The position numbers and the translations under genes are program-made. Below the pieces are notes generated by a model. The model worked only from the letters and a program-made list of their open reading frames with translations, was not told the origin of the DNA and did not search any database. From Termitomyces sp. T153 (lineage: Eukaryota; Basidiomycota; Agaricomycetes; Agaricales; Lyophyllaceae), in the NCBI GenBank assembly GCA_018296165.2, contig JACKQL020000001.1, positions 558,001 to 622,000 of the forward strand: a DNA stretch of 64,000 nt, in the 5' to 3' direction. This document shows positions 11,662 to 23,181 of this stretch, one piece after another. Numbering within the stretch: position 1 is the stretch's first letter; each line of letters starts with the position of its first letter.

Positions 11662-11718
11662 ATGGCTCTCAAAGACAAGATGGAAATCACAATTGGTGTC
11701 TGTGTAGGCAGCTCAATC
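11662..11718 (+). pseudogene. Short fragment resembling a CAX-type Ca2+/H+ exchanger
   Basis: The 19 codons from 11662 read MALKDKMEITIGVCVGSSI. This matches the conserved segment of vacuolar Ca2+/H+ exchangers (Vcx1/CAX), where a charged loop 'A.K.K..' leads into the helix 'IGVAVGSSIQIALF'. The similarity stops immediately before the Gypsy integrase remnant, and the upstream codons do not continue the exchanger. It may be a host gene scrap trapped in the element. The match is short, so chance or a repeat-encoded peptide remains possible. Confidence 0.35.
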
Positions 11719-12527
11719 ATCAGTCATTTTATCATCTCCTTGGGGTGAAGCTCTATACAACTATGACATACCATCCTCAATTCAATGTGCAAACAAAACA
11801 GGTTAAATAGGAGTTGGAACAGTATCTCCATCTATTCTGCAATGGAAAATAAGATGACTGGGACAAGCTTTTACCTGATGCTGAGTTTCAGTATAACCAC
11901 ATTCATTCATCTACCCAAATGACTCCCTTCTTCCTGGACACTGGGTACCACTCTCAGATGGGTTTCAAATCTCAGGCACAGTCTTCAAAGAATGACTCAG
12001 TGAATGAGTTTGTAGAAAGGGTGAAGAGGGCCCAGGAGTAGGCAAAGGCAGTGCTGGTGAAGGCTAAGGATGACATGGTATGGTATTTTGATTGACAATG
12101 GACCCCAGTTCCTACATATTGGCCTGGGGACCAGGTATATCTGGACAGCTCAGACATCAAGATAACCAGGCCATTTCAGAAGCTGTCCCATTGTGGCTGG
12201 GCCCATTTGTTAGTAGAAAGAAAGCTGGAACTGCTGGACTATTATTTAAAACTTCCTGTTGGTCTTTGTCAGCCACACCCTGTCTTCAACATCATCAAGC
12301 TGTCTCCCACCCCAGAAGATTCAATAGAGAGCCACCATCCCAAGCTACCACCACCACCAGTCCTGGTGGAGGAGATTGTGGATAGTCAGGGGAAAGGTGC
12401 AATTCAGGTGAAGTGGAAAGGATACAGCATTGAGGAGAATTCTTGGAAACTACAGAGAAATGTACATTCACCTGCACTAGTCCAGGACTTCTACCATAGG
12501 CATTCTAATGCACCAAAGGCAATTTAA
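11719..12527 (+). pseudogene. Ty3/Gypsy integrase C-terminal half with chromodomain, decayed
   Basis: Read across several frames. First an integrase-core end, YTTMTYHPQFNVQTK, where intact elements have AYHPQTDGQTE. Then DDWDKLLPDAEFQYN and HSSTQMTPFFLDTGYH, the GPY/F-type region (VYLDSSDIKITRPFQKLSH), and HPVFNIIKLSPTPEDSI. From about 12360 a chromodomain follows: VLVEEIVDS ... IQVKWKGYSIEENSW ... VHSPALVQDFYHRHS, stop at 12525-12527. At least four stops and two frame changes break it. This is the usual 3' end of agaricomycete chromodomain Gypsy (chromovirus) polyproteins. A purine-rich stretch, ctggagggaggtgatgtt, at about 12600-12617 looks like the polypurine tract/LTR start. Confidence 0.85.
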
Positions 12528-13087
12528 GGCATCTACTCTGTATCAGCAGTCAATTGAGCAGTCCACAAGTTCTTCTACCCAGTGTGTTGGGATGCCACAT
12601 GCTGGAGGGAGGTGATGTTAAAAGATCATCATTTCCAGGTTATCATTTTGTTTCCTTTATTCCTGGGCTGCCTCTCATCACCATCCCCCCATCTTTGGGT
12701 CACAGGTACTTTCAACCCAGGACTATTCAATAGGACTCCTTTGGTGTGGTCACATGCCCAGAGGCTGAAGACCAAGGCTGTTTCCAATGAATATTCATTT
12801 TTGGATTGGACTCCAGACTTTGTATGTTTCCACACATCATGCGACCTGAGCCAACAGGTCAACAATGGCACATGACTTTTCTGTTGTACTGTGCAGTTGT
12901 TCCCCATGCTTTCAAAACCTCTGGAGCATCACACCTGGCCTAGGAAGCTCCTCAGACTTGTTCTCTTTGGATCTCCCTCTGCAAGATGGGTAGTTATGTC
13001 TATAGACACTGTACAGTAATGGATAGAATTTGGATCTCCCTCTGCCAACTATGTGACTGAGCCATAGCTAGAAGTAGCCTCTAGAAG

Positions 13088-13739
13088 TTGCCCTTACAGC
13101 TTCAACCAGCCACTATTCCAAGCCACAGATTAGTATATGCAGCATGTTGCCTTGCTTATTTGGCACTGCTGCACAGTGGCAAATTCACAATTCACAATTG
13201 GAAAAGGTGGAAAGTACTCCTCCTCCTTCAATCTCTCCAGAAAGTTGATTCAATTCCTCCCAAACTTCAAAAATGCCATGCACACCAGGCTCACCCTTCT
13301 TGCCTCAAAGACCAATCCATTCAAGAGGGATATCACAATCTCAATTACCACAGTACCTGGTCATGCCACCTGCCCAATTGCCACCCTCAAAAGCTTATAC
13401 ATAGAATTTCCCTGCCCTAATGATGCACCACTGTTTGAGCAGCACAGTGGTGCTGCCATGTTATACTCCCACTTTGTCATATCTATCTGCAATGCTTTAT
13501 CCTTGGCTGGTATGAACCCAGACTGCTTTGCAGGCCTGAGTCACAGTTTCTGGCATGGAGCAGCCTCAGCAGCAGCAGTGGCTAAATACTCTAATTATGA
13601 AGTGCAGCTTCTTTGGTGGAGGTGCAGCAATTCATACAAACTCTACATAGAAAATGACCCCACTTGCATCCTGCACCTGTCCTATCTTCTCCACCTGGCC
13701 CACACTCATATTATCCCTTTCAAACCCCCAGTTCTTTGA
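13088..13739 (+). pseudogene. Tyrosine-recombinase (DNA breaking-rejoining) fossil
   Basis: Two overlapping frames form one domain. The first (about 13130-13190) reads YAACCLAYLALLHSGKFT, like the 'LRSGEFT' helix of fungal tyrosine recombinases. The second (13200-13739) has RLTLLASKTNPFKRD, then ATCPIATLKSLY, GLSHSFWHGAASAAAVAKYS, YEVQLLWWRCSNSYKLYIEN. In intact relatives the core is GHSFRRGAAS and LLGRWRSDAYKLYI, so the H-x-x-R arginine and its neighbour are Trp and His here. The nucleophile-region tyrosines (YKLYI) remain. It belongs to the Crypton-like recombinases common in basidiomycete genomes. The substitutions fit CGN to TGN/CAN decay. Confidence 0.7.
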
Positions 13740-13872
13740 GACTTCACATCTCTGGCTTGAGTTTGGTCTCTATCCAAGGGCTATTGCATTGCATGTTGCC
13801 TCTACCCTGAGGACATGTGCTGTTCTGATTCTGTGCTAATCTATCCATATTTTCAACTGCAATCACTGCAAT

Positions 13873-16800
13873 GGCACCAAGTGGGAAGACTAGTAAACAT
13901 CCCTAGCCTGTCACTGATGTTGAGGCAGCAGAGATGCATCAAGTCAATGGTTTTGGGGCACTGATCATTGCCCAGATTAAGGTTTTGCTTCACTACTCTG
14001 GAGAGTTACTTGTAAAGGATGATGGGAAGTGGATGCTGTGGCCCAAGTACATGAAGCTGGAACTTATGATGTTGGGACTATATGAGTATGTCTTTGACCC
14101 TCCTGAGCTCCCACATAAACTGCACAAACTGTGCACATTCTGGAATTGGCAATCAAAACAATTGTTTCACCTACTCTTTCCTGATGCTGGGCCTGTCCAA
14201 ATCTAAGCAGAACCTGGCTGATGACTCCATCAATGCACAGGCCCTGTAGGAGTACTTGCAGATGTGCCATGGTGGGGCAGGCCCAGTCCAGCAGGTCCAC
14301 CTGCTACAGGAGGTGCTGACTATAAAATGCACTCCAGCAAAGCCAATTACTAAGACCATAGATTGTATCTATAAGAAGATCAACCATGTGTTTGATGTGG
14401 GCATTGTAACCAAAGACCTCTTACAATCTATTGCCACTTTATCCTCACTCTCTGACAACTCCCTCTATGCAAATGTGAGATTGATCATTTCTCATGACCT
14501 TGTAGCAGCCACTGCAGCTTCCCCTTACAGCCCAGGTGACATCCGCTGTTTTCTGGACAATAAACAGATGCTGTACACCACTGATGGCCTGCCTGATTTG
14601 TCACCCACTGCCTTGGTGGCCCAAACCACCAACCAGCATGATGAGTTGACTTGTGACACATGCAAGGCTTGTGGATGCCCTACTTATACAGGTCATACTA
14701 AGCCTTGGTGCATCTTGGAGGGTGGAGGCATGGCTGGGAAGACCTTGGAGGAGGCGCAAACTGCATGCATAGCACACTATAAGGCCTAGAGGGAGAATAA
14801 AGACAAGAAGAAAGGTGTGACAAAACTCACATTCACCCCAGCTGGTGGTACAGCATTCACAGTGGAGGGGGACTCAGATGCCCTTGCCACATACATTACA
14901 AGTCAGGCAGGCAAAGCTCCAGCTGTGGCTTCGAAGTCAGAATTTGTGGGCCTGGCATCAGATATGATCCCCAGTGCTGACAAGCTTGCTACTGCTGAGA
15001 GCCTTGAAGTTGATGCATGGGTAGTGCTAGAGGAGGAGCCTAGAGCAAATGTTGACTGGAAGGACTATATGGACACTGAGATGACACTTTCCAGCACCAC
15101 CACTACTATGCTTGATGCTTACCCATTCTACCTGGACTCTGGTGCAACAGTCCATGTCTCACCATATGCCTCTGATTTCAAGACTATAATACCCATTTCC
15201 AAGTCAATTTGAGGTATAGGTGGATTAGCAATATCTGCTACTGCAACAGGAAAAATTCATTTACCTCTTGCTGACAGTTCCTACCTCACATTGGATAATG
15301 CACTGCTCATTCTAAAGGCAACTGTTTGACTCCTGTCAATCAGCTCAATGGCAAAGAAAGCCGGGATCTTTACAACCTTTGACAATGTTGAAGCAATGCT
15401 ATGCAAAAGGAACACAAAGAAGCTGGTTGCAAATAGAACACTGATCCCTATGCAAAACTTATATGCATTAAACCTTTGAGATGAAACTGCACTTGCAGTC
15501 CATGCATTGCCCAACATCACAACATGGCATTGCTGCCTGGGCCACACCAATTACTAGACAATCATTGAGATGGCAAAGTCTGGGATGATTGAAGGTATGC
15601 CATCCACCTTCCCTACCAAACCTCCAAAATGTAATGAGTGTATCCTTGGCAAGCAGGCAAGGACACCTGTTCCAAAGGTCAGAGAGGAGGGTATTGGGCA
15701 TAGAGCAATGCAGCAACTAAGGATTGTATGGGTAGATTTGACTGGAAAACAGGATATAACGTCACGCACCAGAAATAATTATGTCATGAATATAGTCAAT
15801 GACTATATGAACAAACCATGGTCTATACCATTGAGGCTAAAGAGTGATGCTTTCAATGAACTGAAGTCATGGATACTTGCCCAACAAGTCAAAGCAGGTC
15901 TCAAGGTTGGGATCTTATGGTCAGGAAACAACTCTGAAATTGTCACAAAGGATAATGAGGCATGGTTCTATTCTAAAGGTATAACAACCCAACATAGAGC
16001 AATATACACCTCAGCACACATGGGACACATGGAACAGATGCACTGCACTCTAATGGGAAAAAGCATTGCAATGCGCTTATACACCAAGTGCCCGCCATTC
16101 CTGTGGGATGAGTTCTACTTGACAGCAGCTCACCTTCATGGAAAGACAAAAACATCAGCTGTAAATGATGCCACTCCTGACAAACTGTGGTATGGAAGAT
16201 GACCAAACTACTTGTACATTGATGTGCTCCTATGCCACCTAGTGCCATGCAGGACACCTAAAGAGAGGACCTAACACTAGTCACTAGATAGGGTAGCTGG
16301 CAGTAGGAAGTTAATAGTTGAGGGCAAGTCAGTAACTGTTCTAGAGAACAAGAGCAAAAGTTGTATTGTATGGTGAAGTTGGAAGGATTGCTATTGCTAT
16401 CCTGAGTTGTCTTGACAGAAGTAGAGGGGTTAGGGAGTAGAGTAGAAAAAGGAAGGTGGTAATAGAGAAACTAAATCAAGGGATGAACATAAACTGGTTA
16501 CTAGCCACAGTTGCTAATTTTGCTAAGTCAAAATAATGTGAAGGGCACCCATAGTTGGTACCACACTAGATTGAGGTCAAAGGTGATAGGACTTGTCACT
16601 AAGTCAAAGTCAATGGCAAGTAAGGAATAGAGGGAAAGTATAGGCAAAGTGAAATCTCAAGCTGATAAGCTTAGAGATAGACAGATTCAGTTTAAGGGAG
16701 ATCTATCCAAGTCAATTCTCTTGTCCAAGTGTCTATGTACAGGCAGTATTTATATGGTTCCAAAGTATAGTATGGGAAAGTAAGCAAATAGTTGCTGCTA

Positions 16801-19504
16801 GCAATGGCATCTGTCAACATGTTTATGGTCCGTACAAGGTGTCAGTCTGTAACTAAGTGAAAAAAAAAAACCATAAGTGAAGTCTCTGACGTGTAGATGC
16901 CATTCAAGTATGTTGGTCAACTTGACAAAGGGAATGATAGCAAAAAGGTATGCATCTGGCAATATGTTCATATATAGTAAGATAATGCTGTTTTGTTACC
17001 AGAGTTGCTAGGATTGCTAAAGTTGCTAGGAAGGGTCTAGGCCTTGCTGATCTAGGCCCAAGTTCCAGGCTCCACATGCTAAAGTCCCATGCTAAGGCTA
17101 TCTCCATCCAGACCTTGGGCTAGGCCCCACATGCTGAGTGTCATGACTTGTGCCAAATTTAAAATAGTCAGCTGCTGCTAAGTCCAAAATGCCAAAAAAT
17201 GGTGCTCAGCAACAACTGGGACTCATCAACATCCATGAAATTGGCTGCTGTGTATTTGTCTTGATCCTGAATAAAAGCAACCCAAAGATCTATGAGAGAT
17301 CAATTGAGTATGTATTGATTGGGTATGACCAGAAAGCAAAAGCATACAGGTGCTATGATAGAGCCTCAAAACAAGTGTACAGTACACACCATGTAAGATT
17401 TGTTGAATGCCATAATGACAACACTGCTGACAATTCAGTCCCTCAGTATATACTCCCAGACCATCTGGATGCCCCAACAATTGAGACTATTTCAAAAGGA
17501 GCAAAGGATCAGCCTTTTGTCATTGAAAGTGATGACAAAGAACCCAACTGGGTCACAAATCTGCTGGAGGTACCTACCAACCATATACCCAATGACAACA
17601 ACAAGTGAGTAATTGCTGAAGCTGTGCCAGCACAAGAACTGTTGCATAGATCTACTCGGATCCCAATACCCACAGCAAAGAGTAGACCAGATGACATACC
17701 TGAAACAAGGGTGCAGCAAGCAGTAAGGGAATCCAGGGAGTCAGCCAAGTGGATACAGGCAGTGAAGGCAGAATGTTGACAGGCTATGGATGAATTTCAT
17801 TGTGGTGGAGACCTAAGTGACCAGCAAGAAGTGATGGATGAGAATCTTGATTTAGATCAGGTGTTGGCCATGTTAAACTTGCTTGAGGATGAACCAGTCA
17901 TAAACATGGACAATGTTGATCTAGAGGTACCAAGGACATGGAACCAAGCACAGGCAAGTACAGACACATTACAATGGAAGGCAGCATATGAAGATGAACT
18001 CTGATCCCTGAAGGACATGGGAGTCTTTAAACTAATACTAAGAAAGGAAGTACCTACTGGTCATAGAATCCATTGTGGTCAAGCTGTCTTTGCACTTAAG
18101 TGTGATGAGAAAGGAAAAATCATATGCTTCAAGGTACAGCATGTCTTGCAGGGCTTCAACCAAATATATGGGAAGGAATACACCAAGACCACCTCACCAA
18201 CTGCGCACATGGAATCCTGGTGAATACTACTCCATCTGGCAGCAACACAGGGTTGGGATGTGATGCAGGTTGACATTAAGATGGCCTTCTTATATGGCAT
18301 GCTGCCTGAAGAAGAGATGACTTATATGGAACAAGCAAAAGACTTTGAGGAGCCAGGGAAGAAAGATTATGTGTGCAAGCTCAAGAGAGGCCTCTGAGGG
18401 ATGAAGCAAGCTGGCAGAATTTGACACCAAATGCTCAACAAAAACATGGTTGAGAAATGGGGTTTCACAAGACTAGCGTGTGAGTCCTGTGTATATTACA
18501 GGAAGTCTGACCATGGAACAGTCATTGTGGCTGTCCATGTTGATGACTTTCTATCAATTGTGAGTTCTAAAGAGGCAAATGCACACTTCAAATCCCAGTT
18601 GCAGGAGACTTGGACAATTTCTGACTTGAGAGTGCCACAACAAATTGTAGGAATTGCCATAGATTGGGACAGAGAGAATTGCATGGTTTACCTTTCCCAA
18701 ACTTCCATTGTTGACAAATTAATTTCTCAATTTGGCTAGAAAAATGCCAATCCCCTTTCTCTACCAATGGAACCAGGCTTGAAACTACGGCAAACAGACT
18801 ACTCAAAGATGGACCAGAAGGAATGTGATGCAATAGCCAAGATCCCTTATTAACAATTGGTCAGGGGCTTGATTTGGCTTGCCATATCTTCAAGGCTGGA
18901 CATACAATACACTGTTCAACAGCTTAGTCAATACTTTGACTCCTACTCAGTACCACACTGGAACGCAGCAATTTGGGTCCTTTGTTACTTAAAAGGGACT
19001 AGGAATTTCAGACTACATCTGGGTGGACTATCTCCCATTTCTCTATCTGGGTTTACTGATTCCAACTGGGCAAATTGCCTTGATACACAGCAAAGTGTAG
19101 GGGGATATGCTTGGTCCCTTGGATCAGGCATTATCTCATGGGCATCATGCAAGCAGAAGACAGTTGCAGCATCCTCTTGTAAGGCCAAATACATGGCTGC
19201 TTTTGAAGCAGCACAAGAGTGCATCTGGTTACAAACACTTCTTTGTGCAATTGGCTACAATATACCAAATGCAATAGCCATTATGTGTGATAATAATGCT
19301 ACAATAAACCTATCTGAAGACCCATTGCTGCACTCTTGAGTTAAGCATGTTAACATCAAATACCACTTCCTACAGGAAAGGGTAGAGTCAAAGGAACTTG
19401 TCATACAATACATCAATATGAAGGACAACATTGCAGACTTGTTTACAAAACCACTCCCCCGACCATGGTTCTCCTGCCTTCGATGGATTCTTGGCCTATC
19501 TTAG
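13873..19504 (+). pseudogene. Ty1/Copia polyprotein, decayed and split by an insertion
   Basis: Starts MAPSGKTSKHP then TAG where CAG is expected. Domains in order: Gag (13873-14790) with a CCHC-like knuckle CKACGCPTYTGHTKPWC at about 14661-14711; protease FYLDSGATVHVSP (about 15125-15165); GAG-pre-integrase and integrase (15480-16205, 'CNECILGKQARTP', 'VWVDLTGKQ', 'TPDKLWYGR'); after an interruption (16210-17222) the integrase end 'HEIGC.VFVLI' and 'YVLIGYDQKAKAYRCYD'. Reverse transcriptase follows with VDIKMAFLYG, then HVDDFL for the YVDD box (about 18533-18550), and RNase H from 18857 (GFTDSNWANC, KQKTVAASSCKAKYMA, ending DLFTKPLPRPWF). Stops include 18002, 18221, 18396, 18420, 18737, 18851 and 19337. 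It is not functional. Confidence 0.9.
16210..17222. repeat. LTR-like repeat, copy B, inserted in the Copia integrase
   Basis: The Copia frame runs to 'LWYGR*PN' at about 16207 and resumes with 'LINIHEIGC' at about 17221, so the 1.0 kb between is an insertion. It carries the same ordered blocks as 8937-9690, including tctatgtacaggcagtattta, gatgccattcaagtatgt and a right end ggtgctcagcaacaactggg. Possible ends TGTACA.../...CAGCAACA with a short flanking aact repeat are seen, but the target duplication is not clear. No coding content; most likely a solo LTR. Confidence 0.7.
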
Positions 19505-20160
19505 CCATGATTCCTTGTGAGGAGGAGCTTGCTAGTATGCCACTTGCAGTGAGGAAGAGTGTTGGACACTGGTAGTATGCACTGTAAGTGGCATATCTAA
19601 GTACCCAGAAAAGGGTCAATATAATGAGTATATCATTCACCCTGAACACAGCTAAACATATATATATATATATATACAGACCGTATAGCTATGTTACCCT
19701 CAGTCAAGTATACAAGACTGAGGGTGAGTAGCACACATACCTATGAATGGCCACATACTTACAGCTATTCCTACTATAGTACTTACTCATGTGCTATAGG
19801 TAGGATTAATACAATGAGTCAAGTATACAAGACTGAGGTACTTACTCGTGTGCTATAGGTCTTGGCTATTAACAGCCAGTCATGTTGACTTTGTCATCTC
19901 ACACTGCACTTGCTGTATACACTCTAGTTACATTTGTCATATCATGCTGCACTTGCAGCATTTGTCATCATATAGATCTTATGTCACACATTGTTATCTC
20001 CACCCACCATCCCTATTCACTTCTTCATCCTACCTACATTTACTACTCATCCTATCAAATAGTTGTCTGCATTTAGATTGAGTTTGGTCCCTCCCTCCCT
20101 CTCTCTCTCTCTTAGAGGGGGACCACTCAAGAACCATTGACTCAAGAAATCCCATTTCTT
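19505..20160 (+). repeat. Probable 3' LTR region of the Copia element with internal repeats
   Basis: Directly follows the RNase H end. A purine run, gaggaggagc, at about 19519-19530 could be the polypurine tract. Internal direct repeats: agtcaagtatacaagactga at 19702 and 19817, and tacttactc(a/g)tgtgctatagg at 19780 and 19839. A pyrimidine-rich run lies at 20085-20112. A phrase gagtttggtc is shared with the 5' leader near 13757, as expected if both belong to LTR ends, but a full LTR pair cannot be aligned by eye. Confidence 0.4.
19657..19677. repeat. (TA)n microsatellite
   Basis: A run of alternating T and A of about 20 bases inside the probable LTR. Confidence 0.9.
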
Positions 20161-20392
20161 CCCACAATCACTTGCCCAAACTCTCAGCTCTCATACCTTT
20201 GTCATGCAACCAGTTGACAACCTCAAGTTAACATTGAATCAGAATATCAAAGACCACACCAAATGAAGTAAGGTTGGGAACAAAATGAGGTTGGGTCTGG
20301 GTCTCAACATTTAATTAGATCATCAAAAACCTAACCAAATGAGGTGAAGTTGGGTCTGGGTCTTAGCAAGAGATACAGGCCTATGTCAAAGG

Positions 20393-20969
20393 CACGGTCC
20401 GTAGCTCGTGGAGCAAAGTTCATATTAATAGGCCCTTTTGTTTAGTTGTTTGACCAATCATTCAGCTTGTGCCGCACTTGCCGGGAAACAAATAATTATA
20501 TATGAACACTTCTAAGGTACTATGTAGAAGCTAGCACCAGTAATTTCGTGAATTTTCTTTGGCTGATACTTTAAACAATTGGAAGCCACAAAATAATTCT
20601 TTTCAGCTCTGTCGATAGATGTCGTATCATGAGCAAAATACATGAATGAACCACAATAACATGGTGTTGTTCCTATGTAACTGTATTTTTGTTTCCTAGA
20701 TAACTCTATATATCTTCATTGTTGATTACGAAAAGCGGCTCTCGGCAACGTCACGTGCCTCTCGGTAGTCTCCGTTCATATAAATTTTGACTCGCCGTCG
20801 GACCATGCAAAAAACGTAGGGATATTCTCTTGAATATTCCTCTGAGAGCTCTTTCAGGCTCCCGCAACATCCGCTATCTCTTCTATCTCCCCGTTTCATG
20901 CATCCTGCAACCGCCCTTCGTGGTCTACACTTTGCTTCTGCGCTTGCTCGATAGCACCCCTATTCCCCT
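20393..20969. other. Spacer: right flank of the island and SPE2 promoter/leader
   Basis: CpG frequency becomes normal from 20393. The part from about 20750 (cacgtg-type box at 20752, atataaatt at about 20779) leads into a pyrimidine-rich leader before the SPE2 start. No separate gene is seen. Confidence 0.4.
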
Positions 20970-22274
20970 ATGGCACAACCTCCCGACGATCCCCAGGGCC
21001 CCTTTGAAGGTCCCGAAAAGCTTCTCGAGATCTGGTTTTCACCCTCTTCAAACGACGTCCCTGACGCCTCTAGTCCAGATTCATCTGGTAGAACAGGCCT
21101 CCGTAAGGTCCATCGCAAAGTATGGGAAGAAATGTTGAGCATTGTCAAATGCCAAGTTCTCAGTGTCGTTTATGGCGATGACATGGACGCGTATCTCTTA
21201 AGGTTCGTTCACCTGATAACATACCCGGTCCTTTTCTGACCGGTCTCCAGCGAGTCTTCCTTCTTCGTATCCCCCCACCGCCTCATACTCAAGACTTGCG
21301 GTACTACTCTCAATCTCTTGGGTCTGCCCCGGATCCTCGAAATAGCGGCCACGCAAGCCAATATGCACTCTGTCTATCGCTGCTTCTATTCTCGCAAATC
21401 CTTCATGTTCCCCGAACGCCAACTCGGTCCACACAGGGACTGGAAACAGGAAGTCGAGTACCTCGACAACATTTTCACTACAGGTGCTGCTTATACAGTG
21501 GGCAAGGTCAATGGTGATCATTGGCTCCTCTATCTCACCAATCCTGGTGAATCCAACCCATGCGAGATATCCCCCATCGATCCCGATCCGGAAGGCAGTC
21601 AGCGGCTACCGACAGACTATACCATAGAAATCCTTATGAGTGACCTCTCGGCCTCAGCCCGTGCTCCCTTCTTCTCCTCCCTATCCCCTTCTGATAATCC
21701 TCATGTTCATGCTGCAGCGTTGTCCCAACAGCTTGGCATATCAGATATATTCCCACCTCAACTTACCGAATTGGATGCGTATACCTTCTCGCCGTGTGGA
21801 TATTCTGCGAATGCGCTCGTCAGATGGGACAACGATTGCGAGAACAAGGATGGCATCGCAGCAGAATCCGACAGTTCTCAGGAAGGATATTACACCATCC
21901 ATGTAACCCCGGAAGAAGGCTGGTCTTATGCGAGCTTCGAATGCAATGTCCCGTCCTTGGTATCGTCAAAGAACAAATCCATCCCTGATCTCAAGACGCT
22001 TATCCAGCGTGTTGTTAGTATCTTCCAGCCTGGGCGTCTTAGCCTGACGCTGTTCATATCAAGCGAAGATGACTCCGCTGAGGAGAGCGTTGAAGCGGCG
22101 CAGCGAGCCTTCAAAATGGCGCTGATTGGGGGTCAGGTCAATAGTCATTTTTCACGTGATACTACTTCCCTTTTGAATGGTGGCGGACCGCCAACCTATA
22201 AGCGAACGGACAAGATCAACTACGAATTCGGCGGTTATGATCTCGCATTTGCAAGCTTTGAGCTTATCGTTTAA
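20970..22274 (+). CDS. SPE2: S-adenosylmethionine decarboxylase proenzyme
   Basis: Makes decarboxylated AdoMet, the aminopropyl donor for spermidine and spermine. Two exons, 20970-21202 and 21251-22274; 418 residues. The start ATG gives MAQPPDDPQGPFEGPEKLLE; GPFEGPEK(L)LE is the conserved N-terminus. After the splice the processing site reads YLLSESSFFVSP: in this family autocleavage occurs between Glu and Ser, and that Ser becomes the pyruvoyl cofactor. Further conserved parts are LKTCGTTLNLLGL and an acidic C-terminal half with FSPCGYSANAL (substrate-binding loop, catalytic Cys) and YYTIHVTPEEGWSYASFE. The intron splits the codon of the first Ser of SESS. The gene lies just right of the silenced repeat island but is intact. 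Confidence 0.95.
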
Positions 22275-23181
22275 ATGTGTGTAGAAATGAGAAATGACAT
22301 ACCCTGTGTAAGAGTATCTGTAGAACTGATATGCTTGTCGTTGGCTCTGATTTTTGCCTTGATCCTTAATTATTTACGTCAAGCGACATATTCAGTGCAT
22401 ACTTCCAATCTCCCTCACGATTTGATTGCCTACGTTAAGTGATTGTTTGTGTGTTTGAAGTCAAATTTTCACTCCAATTACAATAACTCAATGTTCAATT
22501 TATGTGTGCAACTCGGTCTTCTCTCAAACTAGAAGTCGGCTATTGATCCGCAGGCTTAAACATTGATTGTGCAGATGAAATGTGAATGGGGAATTACGAT
22601 CAATCATTTCTCATATCTCCTCCTAACTGTGATTTTCTTTTCTTTTCTTGAATGGGTACTTGAATCTACTACTTCATTGAGATGGATACACTTACCGAGA
22701 GGATCAGTCTTATTCCACCGTTTAGCCCAAGTCAATGAACAAGTGAAACATGATCTTATCAGCAGATTCAATCAGTATCAGAACTCTTTAAAGTCCGGTG
22801 ATCCCAAACGCCACAAGTTGTGGGGCAGCTGATATGAACTTGACTGGCTTACAGCCTGGAGATTTTCTCGCCAACTGCCATTCCAATAATCACCGCGTGT
22901 ATCTAAACGACATCACTGGTTCCGACTGATGATGACATTCCGCGTGAGCAACTTGCTTCTCGACTCCTTGATGCTTAACTTCGATTCGACAGCATATAAC
23001 GTTAGCTGTCCAGATTCATATTCTCAATGAATCAAGAACTGCCTTCCAGAACAGTTGCTGCGAGCTGCTGTCCTCACCAGATTATCGGACCTACGTTGCA
23101 TCATCTGTCATGCCGGCAACGGGCGAATGTTGAATTGCATATCTCTAGCTCTTCGCCGGCCCTGACCTGCCCCTTTGACCA
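22275..23181 (+). other. Spacer with short coding-like scraps
   Basis: Between SPE2 and the PP2C gene. A 90-codon frame at 22563-22832 starts at a non-ATG codon and has no recognisable domain. Around 22870-22920 a frame reads DFLANCHSNNHRVYLNDI and near 22930 VPTDDDIPREQLASRLLDA. These look like protein sequence but are short and in different frames. They may be 5' exons of the PP2C gene or remains of an older copy. An ATG at 23027 opens a 68-codon frame that does not join PP2C. Confidence 0.3.

Larger units (their letters stand above)
8334..20392. mobile_element. CpG-depleted island of dead transposable elements
   Basis: About 12 kb lying between normal genes, with every recognisable frame broken. 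CpG is nearly absent; for example I count two CG dinucleotides between 9762 and 14543. Recognisable contents, left to right: an LTR-like repeat, anonymous sequence, a Gypsy integrase/chromodomain fossil, a tyrosine-recombinase fossil, and a Copia polyprotein fossil carrying a second copy of the LTR-like repeat. Many stops sit where CAG, CAA or CGA is expected. This fits long-term cytosine methylation and deamination at CpG, or a RIP-like process. Both flanks return abruptly to normal CpG. Confidence 0.85.

Noticed and set aside
8334..20392. The island as horizontally acquired DNA
   Set aside because: The odd composition is explained by CpG loss in typical agaricomycete Gypsy, Copia and recombinase families.
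20830..21138. 102-codon frame upstream of and overlapping SPE2, possible uORF
   Set aside because: It begins with TTG, not ATG, so I do not claim a regulatory uORF.
22563..22832. 90-codon ORF between SPE2 and PP2C
   Set aside because: Non-ATG start, no recognised domain, and it does not splice into PP2C.
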